Under the pieces are notes generated by a model, which saw nothing but the letters and a program-made list of their open reading frames with translations, did no database searches and was not told the DNA's origin. Shown here one piece after another: positions 32,171 through 43,330 of a stretch of DNA of 64,000 nt. The translations under genes and the position numbers were made by a program. The stretch's first letter is position 1; every line of letters starts with the position of its first letter. Location of the stretch: contig OW804097.1 in the NCBI GenBank assembly GCA_942159475.1, forward strand, positions 12,151,997-12,215,996, in the 5' to 3' direction. The DNA comes from Sthenelais limicola. Taxonomy: Eukaryota > Annelida > Polychaeta > Phyllodocida > Sigalionidae.

Positions 32171-32226
32171 ATATCTAACTAAATATGTTTAATACTTATA
32201 TCTAACTAAATATGTTTAATACTTAG
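32171..32226. repeat. Two-copy tandem repeat
   Basis: TATCTAACTAAATATGTTTA followed by ATACTTA occurs twice in tandem (period about 28 bp). Confidence 0.85.
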
Positions 32227-32269
32227 TTAAGCTGGGTAGGAGTCGTTGGTCAAGCAGATATATTGTAGT

Positions 32270-32480
32270 CAGTCTAGGTCCAAACCTTCAGTTCAGATAA
32301 GAATGGTATGTCAGTGATTGGACGCCTACTTCGCTAATCGGTTTCCTGGCCTAGGACTCGGCGTTCCAATGGGAATATACTGACATTTTGCAGTCTGAAG
32401 GAATTATGAAGGCACTTTGCGGTTTGAGACCAGAGGCTTTCCCTCCATTTGAAGGATCTCTCATCTTTGGGCCTAGAGTG
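32270..32480 (+). repeat. Family C element
   Basis: It starts CAGTCTAGGTCCAAACCTTC and ends TCATCTTTGGGCCTAGAGTG, a ~15-bp terminal inverted repeat. It contains AGGCGTCCAATCACT-type and GGCACTTTGCGGTTTGAG strings shared by seven copies in the window. Non-coding. Confidence 0.88.
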
Positions 32481-32633
32481 TAGTGGCAGTCTAGAGGGGT
32501 CCATCGTTGTCTTGGTTACAGGTCTGTTGGTTGTCTTGGTTACTGGACTGGTAACTCTGGAACAATACCGTTTAGCAAGGCCAGATGTTAGACAGGTCCA
32601 GTCAACTTGTTATGTTTCACATTCAGATTTGGG

Positions 32634-32868
32634 GGGTCAAGTCACCAGAAATTGTACAATTCACTTTCACCAGTTCTCTGAAATAACCCAAATTTCAGAT
32701 GAAAATAAAGTTCAAAATACAGTTTAACCTAAACAAACTGATTGCTAGAATCAATGCAATGCCGAATATACCCAAATTTACCTAGTACTGACCAAATTGC
32801 AGCCTAATTTGGTAGAATTTACGAAACGTGTACAGCTGCCAATTGTACATTTTCTGAACATCTGACCA
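32634..32868 (-). repeat. Family A MITE, subfamily I
   Basis: GGGTCAAGTCACCAGAAATT to CAATTGTACATTTTCTGAAC then CTGACC. Full length. Confidence 0.9.
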
Positions 32869-32945
32869 TGGGATGATAAAAATATGACACATTGACCAGG
32901 AAGAGTCCTTCCAGAGAGCTGGGTAATATCAGCATTACAATAAAA

Positions 32946-33346
32946 TGTGATGTGCTTCAGGGAAATGAGTCACAAGTCGCCAAAATGATATTTTTAAAGT
33001 GATATTGTCACAGGATCTCCTTGTATAATTTGGGATATCTACCGTTTAATATCGTATGAATGCATTTCCCAAATTCCCAGACTGTGTCTTAAATATATCC
33101 CTGCATTTCTAAACACATCATATTGTGTATATTTAGCTGCTATACTAGTAATCGTCCTCCCAGAAATATAACAAACTTTTGTAAAACTTTTTTCCACAAA
33201 AAAAATATCAAATTTAAAATATAGAAATACTTATTAGATGTCTTCAGATGTTTTAGATGTTTACCATTATTAGAACCCGCTTGATTTTAACTTATCAAAT
33301 ATGCCTATTTTGCGACTTGTGACTCATTTTCCTGTAACACATCACA
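32946..33346 (+). repeat. Family B element, full length
   Basis: About 401 bp, TGTGATGTGCTTCAGGGAAA to GACTTGTGACTCATTTTCCT then ACACATCACA. One of the most complete copies; useful as a family reference. Confidence 0.9.
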
Positions 33347-33739
33347 TTTTAGAAAAAGGTGGCTTGGAAATACTGTGAGGGTATCGAGGAGGGGGGGGGG
33401 GGGGAGATGAGCAAAAACTATGTTGTCAGTGTATCCATAAAGTCATGCCAATGAGTTCACATTGAAAATACGAAGAATACAAACAGCAGCATGCATGAAA
33501 TAGTGTAACATAATGTGTGGATCGATAGTTAATTTGTAAATATAAAGGTTTACGAAATAACATCAATTGTCAATATGCTTCAATCATGGCATCAGCGGCG
33601 GGAGGAAGGCCATCAGATGGAACAGCCAGGCATGATCTCATCTAAATATACTGTGTCTCCGTAACGTAAACAAAGGAGGATCTATTAACCGTGTCCTGCT
33701 GAACCCCTGACCCGCCGCACTGAAATAACTCCACTATAT
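33347..33739. other. Intergenic DNA with a poly-G run
   Basis: A G14 tract near 33390. The rest is unique. Confidence 0.4.
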
Positions 33740-33974
33740 GGGTCAGATTTTCAGAAAATGAACAATTGGCAGATCTACACATTTAGGAAATTCTGCTAAA
33801 TTAGCCTGAAAAATGATGAATACCGGGTATATCTGAGTATATTTGGTATCGCATTGATTTAATGTATCAGTTCTGTTATGTTATACTGTATTTTGAAGCT
33901 CATTTTTGTCTTAAATGTGGGTTATTTGAGAGGATTGGTGAAGGCGAATTGTACATTTTCTGAAAATCTCACCC
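33740..33974 (+). repeat. Family A MITE, subfamily II
   Basis: GGGTCAGATTTTCAGAAAAT to TTTTCTGAAAATCTCACCC; ATAT on both flanks. Confidence 0.93.
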
Positions 33975-34087
33975 ATATACCCGCAGTAAGCACCGCCAAC
34001 ATTATCCAATTGAGAAAACGTGACAAATCACTCTTTACTTACACAAACACCGCTTTACTCTCTCCCTATTGACACCACTAACCACAC

Positions 34088-34320
34088 GGGGCAAACTGGC
34101 AGAAATTGTACAATTCACCTTCACAAATCGTCTTAAAAAACACAAATTTAAGACAAAAATGCGGGTCAAAATACAGTTTAACATAACCGAATACATCTTT
34201 GTATTCAACCCAATACCGAATATACTCAGATTTCATATATTCAATCATTATTTAGAGTAATTTAGTAGAAATTGACTGAATGTTTAGAGCTGGCGATTGT
34301 ACATTTTCTGACGAGTTGAC
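34088..34320 (-). repeat. Family A MITE, subfamily III
   Basis: GGGGCAAACTGGCAGAAATT to GATTGTACATTTTCTGACGA. The interior is diverged (ATACATCTTTGTATTCAACC). Confidence 0.8.
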
Positions 34321-34594
34321 GGCTTGCTTTGTGCCCCACTCCAACCTCTGTCTCTGTCTGTGTTTGTAACATCATCTAACGTCTAATTTACGCCCTTTAC
34401 CAGGGACCAATCGCTCGGACAATTCGCCTCAAAAGCGCCAATTTACCGACGGCCCTAATCATGCTAATTTGGGGGCTAGAGCTGTGAGAAGTTTCCTTTT
34501 GCGTGACACCTTTCACCGTAAGCGTATCCTCCCGGGGATATCATGGTCGCCGAAACACCATTAGTCGCTGGGTCAGGGTGTGAAGGCCCAATCG
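34321..34594. promoter_or_regulatory. Repeat-free island, candidate conserved non-coding element
   Basis: GC-moderate unique DNA with TAATTT/AATTAG-type homeodomain-like strings, CCTAATCATGCTAATTTG and TTTACGCCC. It lies between two MITEs and contains no frame of note. Regulatory function is inference. Confidence 0.3.
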
Positions 34595-34620
34595 TCGCAT
34601 GAGGCGGTCTGTGACTGAAT
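34595..34620 (+). repeat. Left ~26-bp direct repeat flanking a family A copy
   Basis: CGCATGAGGCGGTCTGTGAC then TGAATG; partner at 34853-34878. Confidence 0.85.
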
Positions 34621-34852
34621 GGATGAAGCCACCAGAAAATGTACAATTTATTTTCACCAATTCTCTGAAATACACCAAATTTCAGACGAAAATTTGGATG
34701 AAAATACAGTTCAACCTAACCAAACAGATTGCTGGAATCAATGCAATGTGGAATATACTCGAATTTGGCTAATATTGGCCATTTCTCAGCCTAATTTAGC
34801 AGAATTTACTAAATGTGTACAGCTGCCAATTGTACATTTTCTGACAATCAGG
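34621..34852 (-). repeat. Family A MITE, subfamily I, bracketed by ~26-bp direct repeats
   Basis: GATGAAGCCACCAGAAAATG to TTTTCTGACAATCAGG. The last few terminal bases are lost and long direct repeats abut the element in place of a 4-bp duplication. Confidence 0.9.
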
Positions 34853-34878
34853 CGCATGAGGCGGTTTGTTACTGAATA
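34853..34878 (+). repeat. Right ~26-bp direct repeat flanking a family A copy
   Basis: CGCATGAGGCGGTTTGTTAC then TGAATA; three or so mismatches to 34595-34620. Confidence 0.85.
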
Positions 34879-35477
34879 CAGGCGGTCAGGGACCTTTTTC
34901 TCACCTTTGATCTGAGCGCTTGGTTGATGGGAGAAATCACACCGTTACAGACTCGCCTCTGTGTCGGACCTAAAGCTCCAGGGAGCATCTTTTCAGAACA
35001 ATGTAAGCAAAGCTTTTCTCCCAGGGAGAATAGGTTTTTTGTCTTTGATGCAATCCGGTGTGATGTGGGTTGGTCCGGCTGTTTTGACCCCCCGCAGAGA
35101 AAGGGTGAAGGATTGTGCCCCAGGAGTGGACATGAGTCCTCTGCTTCTTACACCCCATTGACCAGTAGTGACCATACCTGGACAGGTAGGCTGACCCCTC
35201 CACCAGCCCCCCACTGGTCATCAAGGGCTACTTTGCCCTCTAAGCTTTGTGAGGGGTACATCCCCGATCATGCGATCAAAATCACACCTAGGGACCCTGC
35301 TGGTCAGAGAAAGAAGCTTAAAGCTTTGAAGTTATTGATAACCACTGACCAACCACTGACCAATCCATCTTTAAGGTTGGGTAATAGACAGACTCACAGA
35401 GAAGCAAGTGGCACGGCAAGTCTCAAACAACTTCTTAGCAGAAAAAAGGGGGGACACTTATTAAAGGGGGGATTTCA
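34879..35477. other. GC-richer stretch under a 268-codon open frame
   Basis: A plus-strand frame (34924-35730) is the third longest in the window. Its last ~80 codons run through family C and the start of family B, so it is not a conserved protein end to end. The first ~185 codons lack a domain I recognise. Most likely chance; a degraded coding remnant is possible. Confidence 0.35.
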
Positions 35478-35680
35478 CTCTAGGCCCAAACCCTCAGATC
35501 AGATAAGACTGGTATGTCAGCCTACCTCACTAATCAGTTTCTGGCCAAGAACTCGGCGTTTTAATGGAATTATAATGAAATTTTGTGGTCTTAATGGAAT
35601 TATAATGACACTTTGCAGTCTGATGCGAGAGGCTTTCCCTTCATTTGAAGGGACTCTCTCAAGTTTGGACCTAGACTGTA
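35478..35680 (+). repeat. Family C element
   Basis: CTCTAGGCCCAAACCCTCAG to TTTGGACCTAGACTG; the AATGGAATTATAATGA string occurs twice inside. Confidence 0.88.
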
Positions 35681-35688
35681 GACTAAAT

Positions 35689-36090
35689 GTGATGTTTTTC
35701 AGGAAAATGTGTTACAAGTTGCAGAATTGATATTTTTTTCAAAATGTTTTATCTTCAAGGTCTCTTGGTACGAATCTTCTCGTTTTTGGGTTATCTACTG
35801 CTCTGAGTCGTATCGATATGTGTACCAAATTTCAAGCCCGTGTATTAGATATATCCTTACATTTCCAAGCTTATCTTATAGAGTATATTCAGCTTTATTA
35901 GTAAATATCCACCCAGAGATATTGCAAACTTTTTTTTTTAAAATAACATATCAAACTTAAGATATAGAAATAACAGATATCTTACCGCTTACTATCATTA
36001 GAATCGGCTTAATCTCATCTTTTCAAATATGACAATATCTCAAAATCCATTTTTTGCTACTTGTGACTCATTTTCCTGTGATACATCACA
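35689..36090 (+). repeat. Family B element, full length
   Basis: TGTGATGTTTTTCAGGAAAA to TTGTGACTCATTTTCCTGTG then ATACATCACA, about 402 bp, only 8 bp from the family C copy. Confidence 0.88.
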
Positions 36091-36412
36091 AATGTTAGAA
36101 AAACTAAATACATTCCAATACACACCAACGGCAACATTTCAACGTCTTGTAGCAGTTTCTTCTACCCATAAATCGCCCCCCTTTTCTCTGGAGAAGCCCC
36201 CCCCCCCCGCGCCTTCCCTTGACCACTTCTTGACCACTTGTGGACAGAGGAGACTTCCAGGTGCGAATCCTAAGAGGACAGTGTAAGGTATACCGTAATG
36301 AAGGCACCGACAAACAGGCACAGTGGCAATGAGGGCCATAGAGAGGGGCAGAGAGGGGCAGAGAGGGGCAGAGAGGAGTAGAGAGGGGCAGAGAATGGGA
36401 AAAAAGAGATGT
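36091..36412. repeat. Intergenic DNA with a GAGAGGGGCA minisatellite
   Basis: About six 10-bp GAGAGGGGCA units at 36336-36396, and a poly-C tract at about 36199-36210. No gene. Confidence 0.7.
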
Positions 36413-36643
36413 TGGTCAGATTTTCAGAAAATGTACAATTGACAGCTGTACTCATTTAATAAATTCTGTTTTAATAGACTGCAATTTGATCAATACTAGG
36501 TAAATCAGAGTATATTTGGCCATTGATTCTAGCAATCTGTTTGGTTATGTTGAACTGTATTTTGAACTTTATTTTCGTCTGAAATGTGGGTTATTTGAGA
36601 GGATTGGTGAAGGCCAATTGTACATTTTCTGATAATCTGACCC
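36413..36643 (+). repeat. Family A MITE, subfamily I
   Basis: TGGTCAGATTTTCAGAAAAT to TTTTCTGATAATCTGACCC; ATGT flanks both ends. Confidence 0.92.
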
Positions 36644-37617
36644 ATGTAGAGAACTTATAAAGGCTCTTGTGAAGGATTAGGCAAAACACCGCGGCTCCTT
36701 ACCGCGTCTCCTGTCTATTCAACCAAACCCCACCTCCAGCAGATTTACTCTCATTTTTACCAGGAAGAAAAGAGAAAGAAGGAGGCGGAGGAGTGGGATT
36801 AGGGTGGGGAGTATGTATCTTAAGCTGCTTATTGCGGGGTGGTGGTGGTGGTGGTGTGAGGGGTGGACAACGGGTATGTTACACAACAGTTACAGCGCTA
36901 AGCTGAGGAAAACAGATCCTTACACACAATGGTGGGCTGCTGGGACAAAGTGGTGGGTAATCCTCCCCGCAACTGTATCATGTTCCTGAGCTTTTCTACA
37001 ATTTGTTTGTATTTTATTTTAGTTACATCATTTTTCTTTCTTATTCTTATTTGATTTCAATTAATTCATTTTCATTTCATGCTTTAATATCACCTTGTAT
37101 TATCAAACAGTCTCTTATTTATATAGCAGAATGAGAATTTACTGTTTTTGCCTTATGTATTGCGCAGATAATACTTATACTACTTATGTATATTGTAATA
37201 TCGATGGTAGAATATCAATTATATAATCTGAAGTTTTCTTTATGGAACTAAGAATGCTGAGAATAGCATTGTAATGATGTGATGTTTATGGAATTAAAAA
37301 AATCAAATCAAATCAAATTTCTCATTTCAATCACTTCATTTTTATTTCATTTCAATTACTTCATTTTCATTTCATTGTTTCATATCACCTTGTATCATCA
37401 AACAGTATTGAGTCTTTAAGAATTCAAATTCAAATTGAATTGAGAAAGTTTTTATTGCAGGAAATTATATTACATCAAGTTGGATGCTTTTCTCACACAT
37501 GCCTGATTTCGAAAAAGAAGTAAACATTCATCTAAATTACATCACTAAATTAATTTTATGAAGTCAGATAATGATAAACAATAATTTTAAACGACCAGCT
37601 AAATTAAGAATAACATT
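36644..37617. other. Intergenic DNA with simple repeats
   Basis: A (GGT)n run at about 36836-36856; an AAATC pentamer run at about 37298-37318; and the string CATTTTCATTTCAT..ATATCACCTTGTAT duplicated at about 37068-37110 and 37366-37410. No gene. Confidence 0.5.
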
Positions 37618-37782
37618 GATAAGAGGCGCGCCTCTTATCAACGCTTGATAAGTGACTATTTTTCTGTTTTTCTAAAAAAAATTATTAGTATTAGTAGTAA
37701 TTCACTATTTTTTTCTGTTTTTCTTATCAAGGGCGCGCCTCTTATCAACGCTTGATAAGTGACTATTTTTCTCTGTTTTTCC
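37618..37782. repeat. 22-bp perfect palindrome and a 50-bp direct duplication
   Basis: GATAAGAGGCGCGCCTCTTATC (37618-37639) is a perfect palindrome. Its right half plus AACGCTTGATAAGTGACTAT then TTTTCT is repeated at 37732-37782, 110 bp downstream. Confidence 0.85.
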
Positions 37783-37906
37783 TCCTCTGCCCCTCGTCAC
37801 TATTTACTCTGAAACTTGTGGCTGGTATAAAGACTGCTGTTCCTGTGTTGCGCATGGAACCAGTGCGCAGATGTGTGCGTCTGACATGGCGTGTTGCCAG
37901 TACAAC

Positions 37907-38501
37907 CACATCCACACTCGTGGTTACCCTTTGTAACAATTCACATCCACACTCGTGGTTACCCTTTGTAACAATTCACATCCACACTCGTGGTTACCCT
38001 TTGTAACAATTCACATCCACACTCGTGGTTACCCTTTGTAACAATTCACATCCACACTCGTGGTTACCCTTTGTAACAATTCACATCCACACTCGTGGTT
38101 ACCCTTTGTAACAATTCACATCCACACTCGTGGTTACCCTTTGTAACAATTCACATCCACACTCGTGGTTACCCTTTGTAACAATTCACATCCACACTCG
38201 TGGTTACCCTTTGTAACAATTCACATCCACACTCGTGGTTACCCTTTGTAACAATTCACATCCACACTCGTGGTTACCCTTTGTAACAATTCACATCCAC
38301 ACTCGTGGTTACCCTTTGTAACAATTCACATCCACACTCGTGGTTACCCTTTGTAACAATTCACATCCACACTCGTGGTTACCCTTTGTAACAATTCACA
38401 TCCACACTCGTGGTTACCCTTTGTAACAATTCACATCCACACTCGTGGTTACCCTTTGTAACAATTCACATCCACACTCGTGGTTACCCTTTGTAACAAT
38501 T
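37907..38501. repeat. Perfect minisatellite: 17 units of 35 bp
   Basis: Each unit begins CACATCCACACTCGTGGTTA and ends GTAACAATT; all 17 appear identical. Each contains two adjacent short stem-loops, CCAC-ACTC-GTGG and GTTAC-CCTTT-GTAAC. A period of 35 is not a multiple of three and TAA occurs in every unit, so it is not coding. The lack of variation implies recent expansion or strong homogenisation. Confidence 0.97.
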
Positions 38502-38530
38502 CACACAAACACTTGAAATGAAATCATCAA

Positions 38531-38937
38531 TTCATCAAATGTATCCCTGTGTACACGCCCACATTGGGGCTGAACATGATATATATATGTGGGTGAAATC
38601 TCCAGAACATGTATAATTCATCTTCACCAATTCCCTCAAATAACCCAAATTTCAGACGGTAATACAGTTCAAAACATACATACACTCTCAAAACATTATT
38701 ACAATGTTAAAAAGCCATGCATAGAAGATGTTGGATGTTTATTGAAACATGTTCAAATCCTTTCGAAATCTGATCCGGTTGTATATGGGTCAGATTTTCA
38801 GAAAATGTACAATTTGCCGCTTTTCACATTTAGTAAATTATGCTAAAATAAGGCTGCAATTTGGTCAATTCATCAAAAGTATCCCTTTGTACACGCCCAC
38901 ATTGGGCTTGAACATGATATATATTTATGGGTGAAAT
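38531..38937. repeat. Rearranged family A locus within a local duplication
   Basis: A reverse-orientation arm (38590-38675) and a forward arm (38787-38868) of family A are separated by ~110 bp of other DNA. A ~65-bp flank (TACACGCCCACATTGGGGCT, AACATGATATATAT) occurs both before (38531-38589) and after (38869-38927), with GGGTGAAATC repeated after the second. Confidence 0.8.
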
Positions 38938-39752
38938 CAACATGTTTATTGAATAAAAATTGTTATATATATACAATACTAGGTCTATCAAACCATCTCA
39001 TCATTACGTGTCTAAGCACAACCACCATGACAATTAGGTTTTAATCATATCTTGTATATAATAAACTAAATACTTATTAAACATATGTTCTACGCTACTA
39101 CACTCTACGCTACAGCTCCTTTTCCTTGTGTTACACTACGTATAACACATATGTTTATGAAGTAAAGTTGTAAAGTGATAGAAGCATCCTCAGGGTAGGA
39201 CGAAAAACGACCGAACGGTCGAGACTACTTTCTAAAAATGTACCTGAAATGAAAACTTGTTTTCAAAAAAACAGAAAAAATAACGTACTAACCTGCATGA
39301 TCACAGAATATGTAAAACCATTTACTTATCCCTTTCCGTACCGATCGTCAAAGAAATATCACTGTATTTTTATTCATTTTTAAAGGAAATATTCAAATAC
39401 GATTGATTTATGTTCTTTCTATCACCAAATGTTTAAGGCGGGTAAAACTAAATTCACAAACATAAATAATAAACTTGGGTTTGTCCTTTGTCGACGCTCT
39501 ATAATTCGATGCACATTTCAGGGTTGAGGGTTTGGGTTGTACCCTTTGAAAGTTTTGATAAACCCTGCGTGTTACCCCACCATCAAACCCCCCGTCCCTG
39601 ATGTTTAATTAATATTCCAACCCAACCCCTTCTTACCTAACAATCAACAATTTCAGGTGAAACGCGGGCGCGAAATGTGCAACAAAGTGAACCCAAATTT
39701 TGAACATTATTCATTCCTAAGGAAACGCTATAGAAGAGAGTGAGGAATAAAA
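38938..39752. other. Intergenic DNA, one small hairpin
   Basis: CGACCGAACGGTCG (about 39208-39221) is a 6-bp hairpin inside a GGACGAAAAACGACC context like some retroelement 3' ends. Nothing else recognised. Confidence 0.4.
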
Positions 39753-39987
39753 GGGTTTGATTTTAAGAAAATGTACAATTGGCAGCTCTACACATTTAGT
39801 AAATGCTGCTAAATTAGGCTGCAACTTGGTCAATATTAGGTAAATTCGAGTATATTCAGCATTGCATTGATTCTAGCAATATGTTTGGTTAGGTTGAACT
39901 GTATTTTGAACTATATTTTCGTCTGAAATTTGGGTTCTTTCAGAGAATTGGTGAAAGTGAATTGTACATTTTCTGGCGACTTCACCC
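39753..39987 (+). repeat. Family A MITE, subfamily I
   Basis: GGGTTTGATTTTAAGAAAAT to CTGGCGACTTCACCC; AAAA flanks both ends. Confidence 0.92.
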
Positions 39988-41016
39988 AAAAGGTCTCCGC
40001 ATGATGGCCTCCATCTTCTCCTTCTCCTCCATGTTAATTACATGCTACTTCTACCACATCTCATGATTTTGTCCATCACTCAAAAACATGTCACCAACCC
40101 GGGCCACAAGGGTTAAAACATGACAAATTATTACTGGGCTTAAACATGTCCATCTGTGAGTTGTTGTGCTACAAAATGACCACTCAACCACTCATAACCC
40201 TTTCTTTTCACACCTTTGCTCTCAACCCTTGCTCGTCTATTCCCGCTCCTTCTGTCCATATTTTACCTGTCTCCAACCCAGGTGGACTTTATAATTTGGG
40301 GGTCCTTTACCTAAAATCTGACCCTCCCACCTTTGGGTAGGTCCTTTTGGTGCCCTTGGTTAGGATCTCCTCCCCTTAGTGTTGGACCGGACCAAAAGCC
40401 TGTTATTTGCCATACCGAAGCATTCAAAGCCTGCACTAAATTACAGGAATGACCGCCCAGTTTGCTCGTCCCTACTGCGCATGTCTGTCACCGCCGCGCA
40501 CGCGCACTCGCCCCTCTCGTGTAATCTCGCTCGTTCTCGCGTGATGTCCTCTTGGCCAGCGCAATCATGACAAGGGCGTTCAGAGTGGGGCAGATAAAGC
40601 GGACAGAAGTCCAAACGTTATCTTGTCTATCGAGGGAGAGCAGAAGGCGCAAAACGAGCAAGGTCAAATGAGAGCGAACTATTTATCTCTCCGCGGCGGT
40701 AGGACTTGTGTCGCCGACGGGCATATTTCTCTATTTAGCAGACATAAAGTCACATACAATTGCCAGTTTTTTGCTGCTGCTTTTCACTCGTGACTTCCAC
40801 GGTGTCAAATGTGAAGGATTGACCAACCAAGGCCATAAAAGGTTGACATGAAATGAGCTGAAATAGCTTGGAGCGAGTTGTGGAATAAAAAATGTTGCTA
40901 GCGACACCCTGGTCCCAGTACTTCACACCGCCGGGTATATTATAAAACAATGAGTCTAAATGATGACTTGCAGGAAACAAATACATTAAGTTGAGCAGGT
41001 CTATTTGTCAATATAT
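39988..41016. other. Intergenic DNA with a GC-rich island
   Basis: Positions 40430-40730 are GC-richer and repeat-free with many CG dinucleotides. Frames of 63-78 codons lack domains. Confidence 0.4.
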
Positions 41017-41412
41017 GCGACATGTTTCAGGGAAATAAATCACAAGTCACTACTTTCTAATGTAATTTATTTATAAGAATTTTGAGGTTCTTGGAGCTGC
41101 TATAGTAACACAAATTTATATTATGGGTACCAAATGTCAAGACAGTATTAAAAGTTATAAAATGTATGCAAGCATTCCTAAGGTGATCCTATAGAGTGTA
41201 TTTAGCTTCTTTGCTGGTAATTGTCCACTCAGAGATTTTACAAACTTCTTTTTTTCAAAAATGAAAATATCAAACTTAAAATATAGAAAAACTTATTAGA
41301 TGTCCTTAATATTTACTACCATTAGAATCCGCTTGATCTCATCGTTTCAAATATGACGATATCTCAAAATCCATGTTTGCGACTTGTGACTCATTTTCCT
41401 GAAACCCGTCAT
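41017..41412 (+). repeat. Family B element, full length
   Basis: ATGCGACATGTTTCAGGGAA to GCGACTTGTGACTCATTTTC then AAACCCGTCATA; the ends are diverged but the interior is typical. Confidence 0.85.
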
Positions 41413-41539
41413 ATATAAGACAGTTTTCACAGATAGGCAACAGTTTATACCTCTATACGTGCGGACGGAATTCATGTTACACAATTCTGATTGATAATGA
41501 TTCATGATGCATTATATAAGGGGGAAGACGCTTATATAT

Positions 41540-41712
41540 GAATGTACAATTCGGTCTCCTCCATTCCTCTCAAATAACATAACTTTAAGGCAAAAAGGTT
41601 CAACATACAGTTGAGCATATGGGAGAACAATTGTAATCAATGCAATACCAAGTGAACTCAAATATACCACGAATTTGTCAGCCTGATTTAGCAGAATTTA
41701 TAAAATTACAGA
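41540..41712 (-). repeat. Family A MITE, subfamily III, truncated at both ends
   Basis: AATGTACAATTCGGTCTCCT through TCAATGCAATACCAAG to CTGATTTAGCAGAATTTAT; the outermost termini are missing. Confidence 0.7.
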
Positions 41713-42592
41713 GTTCTTTCATTATGATAGATATTATTTGTTTTGTGAAAAGTTTTTATTCCCGAGAATTTCACTTTTTTGTGATACTTTTCATGGCGAG
41801 AATTATATTATTACTGAGTAATCCATTCAGTCTATTGGAATGCCAAATTAATAATATCGTGAGGTTATGTTTAGTAGTATTAAAGGAGCTATTTCGGCCA
41901 AGTAACCAATCGCAACCAAGTCCCTCAGAACATAGCCATAGGCCTAATATAGCCAAGATTATAAATATTACCCGCCCCTCCCCCCCCCCCACCCCACCCC
42001 CACCCCCCACATACACACACTTCAATCACTCGTCTAGATGAGAAAGAGTCTGTCAGTGAAGAAGAAAACACTTTTGATATTTCCATCAATTTATTAGCAG
42101 CAACCAGAATAAGACGGATGATCACACCTGTGCTCTACACCTTTAAAACTACACCATATGTATGATTTGTACATTGGACACCCCCCTCCCCCACACCCCT
42201 CAGTGGTAGAACCCGTCCCTGCACCCGCCACCCCTTTGCACCACAGTCCTTCCTTACCTCCAACACACGAGAGTGCTGTCGCGCCATTAGCTGGTGGTAA
42301 AGAGGCTGAAATGAGCGATAATCAGAGCACTTTGCACACATCCACCACTGAGTGGGCGATAAATGCCACAAACACGTATGATCCGCCCATGGAACCTCTC
42401 ACTCTACCGGTAACCAGGCAAACCAAAGCTGCCCCCTGTTTCATAAAGAAGTGAAAATTGTCTGGCTATTTAGGAGGTTTGTAAATTGAAGGTATAAATC
42501 ATTGTGGTGAGCGGTTAGAGGGACCTTTGTGTGGGCTGGTAGGGGTTTATGGATCGATTTAATACGACCAACACAAACTGGGCCTTTTGCTT
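41713..42592. other. Intergenic DNA with a poly-C tract
   Basis: A C-rich run at about 41977-42010 interrupted by A. A 133-codon frame (41640-42041) begins inside the MITE and ends in this tract; spurious. A 98-codon Pro/Thr-rich frame (42158-42454) lacks a domain. Confidence 0.45.
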
Positions 42593-42970
42593 CAGAAATC
42601 CTTACTTAAAATTGTCTTTGCTGAGCTATTTTCCCTTACTTAGAGGTAGGACATTTCTACCGTAGGAATACTAAATAACCTATGATTATATGTTAAATAA
42701 CTTATGATATTCTATTTTCTATGATATTTCAATAACTATAACCAATTATTTTTAGCATATTGTAGGGGGAAAACATGTACTTTTAGGAAATGTAATCAAT
42801 GAAAGCCGGGATTTATTTTCATTTTTCCGATTTTTTTCATCCCCAAATGCAAGATTTGAGTGAGACTGACCTGTTACATAGGAAATTCCTTCCCTATGAG
42901 TTTCCTTATCAGCTGCTTAGCAAGGAAAGGTAGCTAAGGAAGGGAAATATTAGGTTAGGATTTGTTATGC
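42593..42970 (+). repeat. Family F element
   Basis: It starts AAATCCTTACTTAAAATTGT and ends TAGCTAAGGAAGGGAAATAT then GGATTTG. Related sequence lies at 52433-52615 (TCCTTACTCAAAATGTTCCT .. TAGCTAAGGAAGGAAAATAT). The ends are partial inverted repeats. Confidence 0.65.
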
Positions 42971-43077
42971 AACGGGTCCCTGGTGTTTCTTACAGGATAT
43001 ACGTACAGTTGTATGTAAATACATTGACATATAGAGAAAAAGTTGTAATATTAAAATAAGTGAGAATATGGGACAGG

Positions 43078-43330
43078 GAGTGAGTGAGATTGGTTGCTTT
43101 TTGCCCTTATCAATACATTGAAGGTTATATCAAGGGCAGGAGAGCTGAGAGGGAGTGAGTGGGATTGGTTGCTTTATGCCCTTATCAATACATTCGATAT
43201 TATGTGGTTATATCAAGGGCGGGAGAGCTCAGAATGAGGCAGTTTATGATCATATCCAGGAAATAGAGATAGAGAAGAAGGGAGAGAGAGAGACAGCGAA
43301 AAAGAGACAGAAAGGCACTTTAAGATCTGA
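43078..43330 (+). repeat. Family D element with a duplicated head
   Basis: GTGAGTGAGATTGGTTGC begins at about 43080, runs to GGGCAGGAGAGCTGAGAGGG, then the head starts again at about 43155 (GTGAGTGGGATTGGTTGC) and continues into the purine tract and AGGCACTTTA. Confidence 0.8.

Noticed and set aside
34924..35730. 268-codon open frame as a protein-coding gene
   Set aside because: Its last third runs through family C and family B repeats, and no domain is recognised in the rest; probably a chance frame in GC-richer DNA.
37907..38501. CRISPR array
   Set aside because: The units are contiguous with no spacers, and the window is eukaryotic; it is a minisatellite.
41640..42041. 133-codon ORF with hydrophobic segments
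   Set aside because: It starts in a truncated MITE and ends in a poly-C tract encoding prolines; chance frame.
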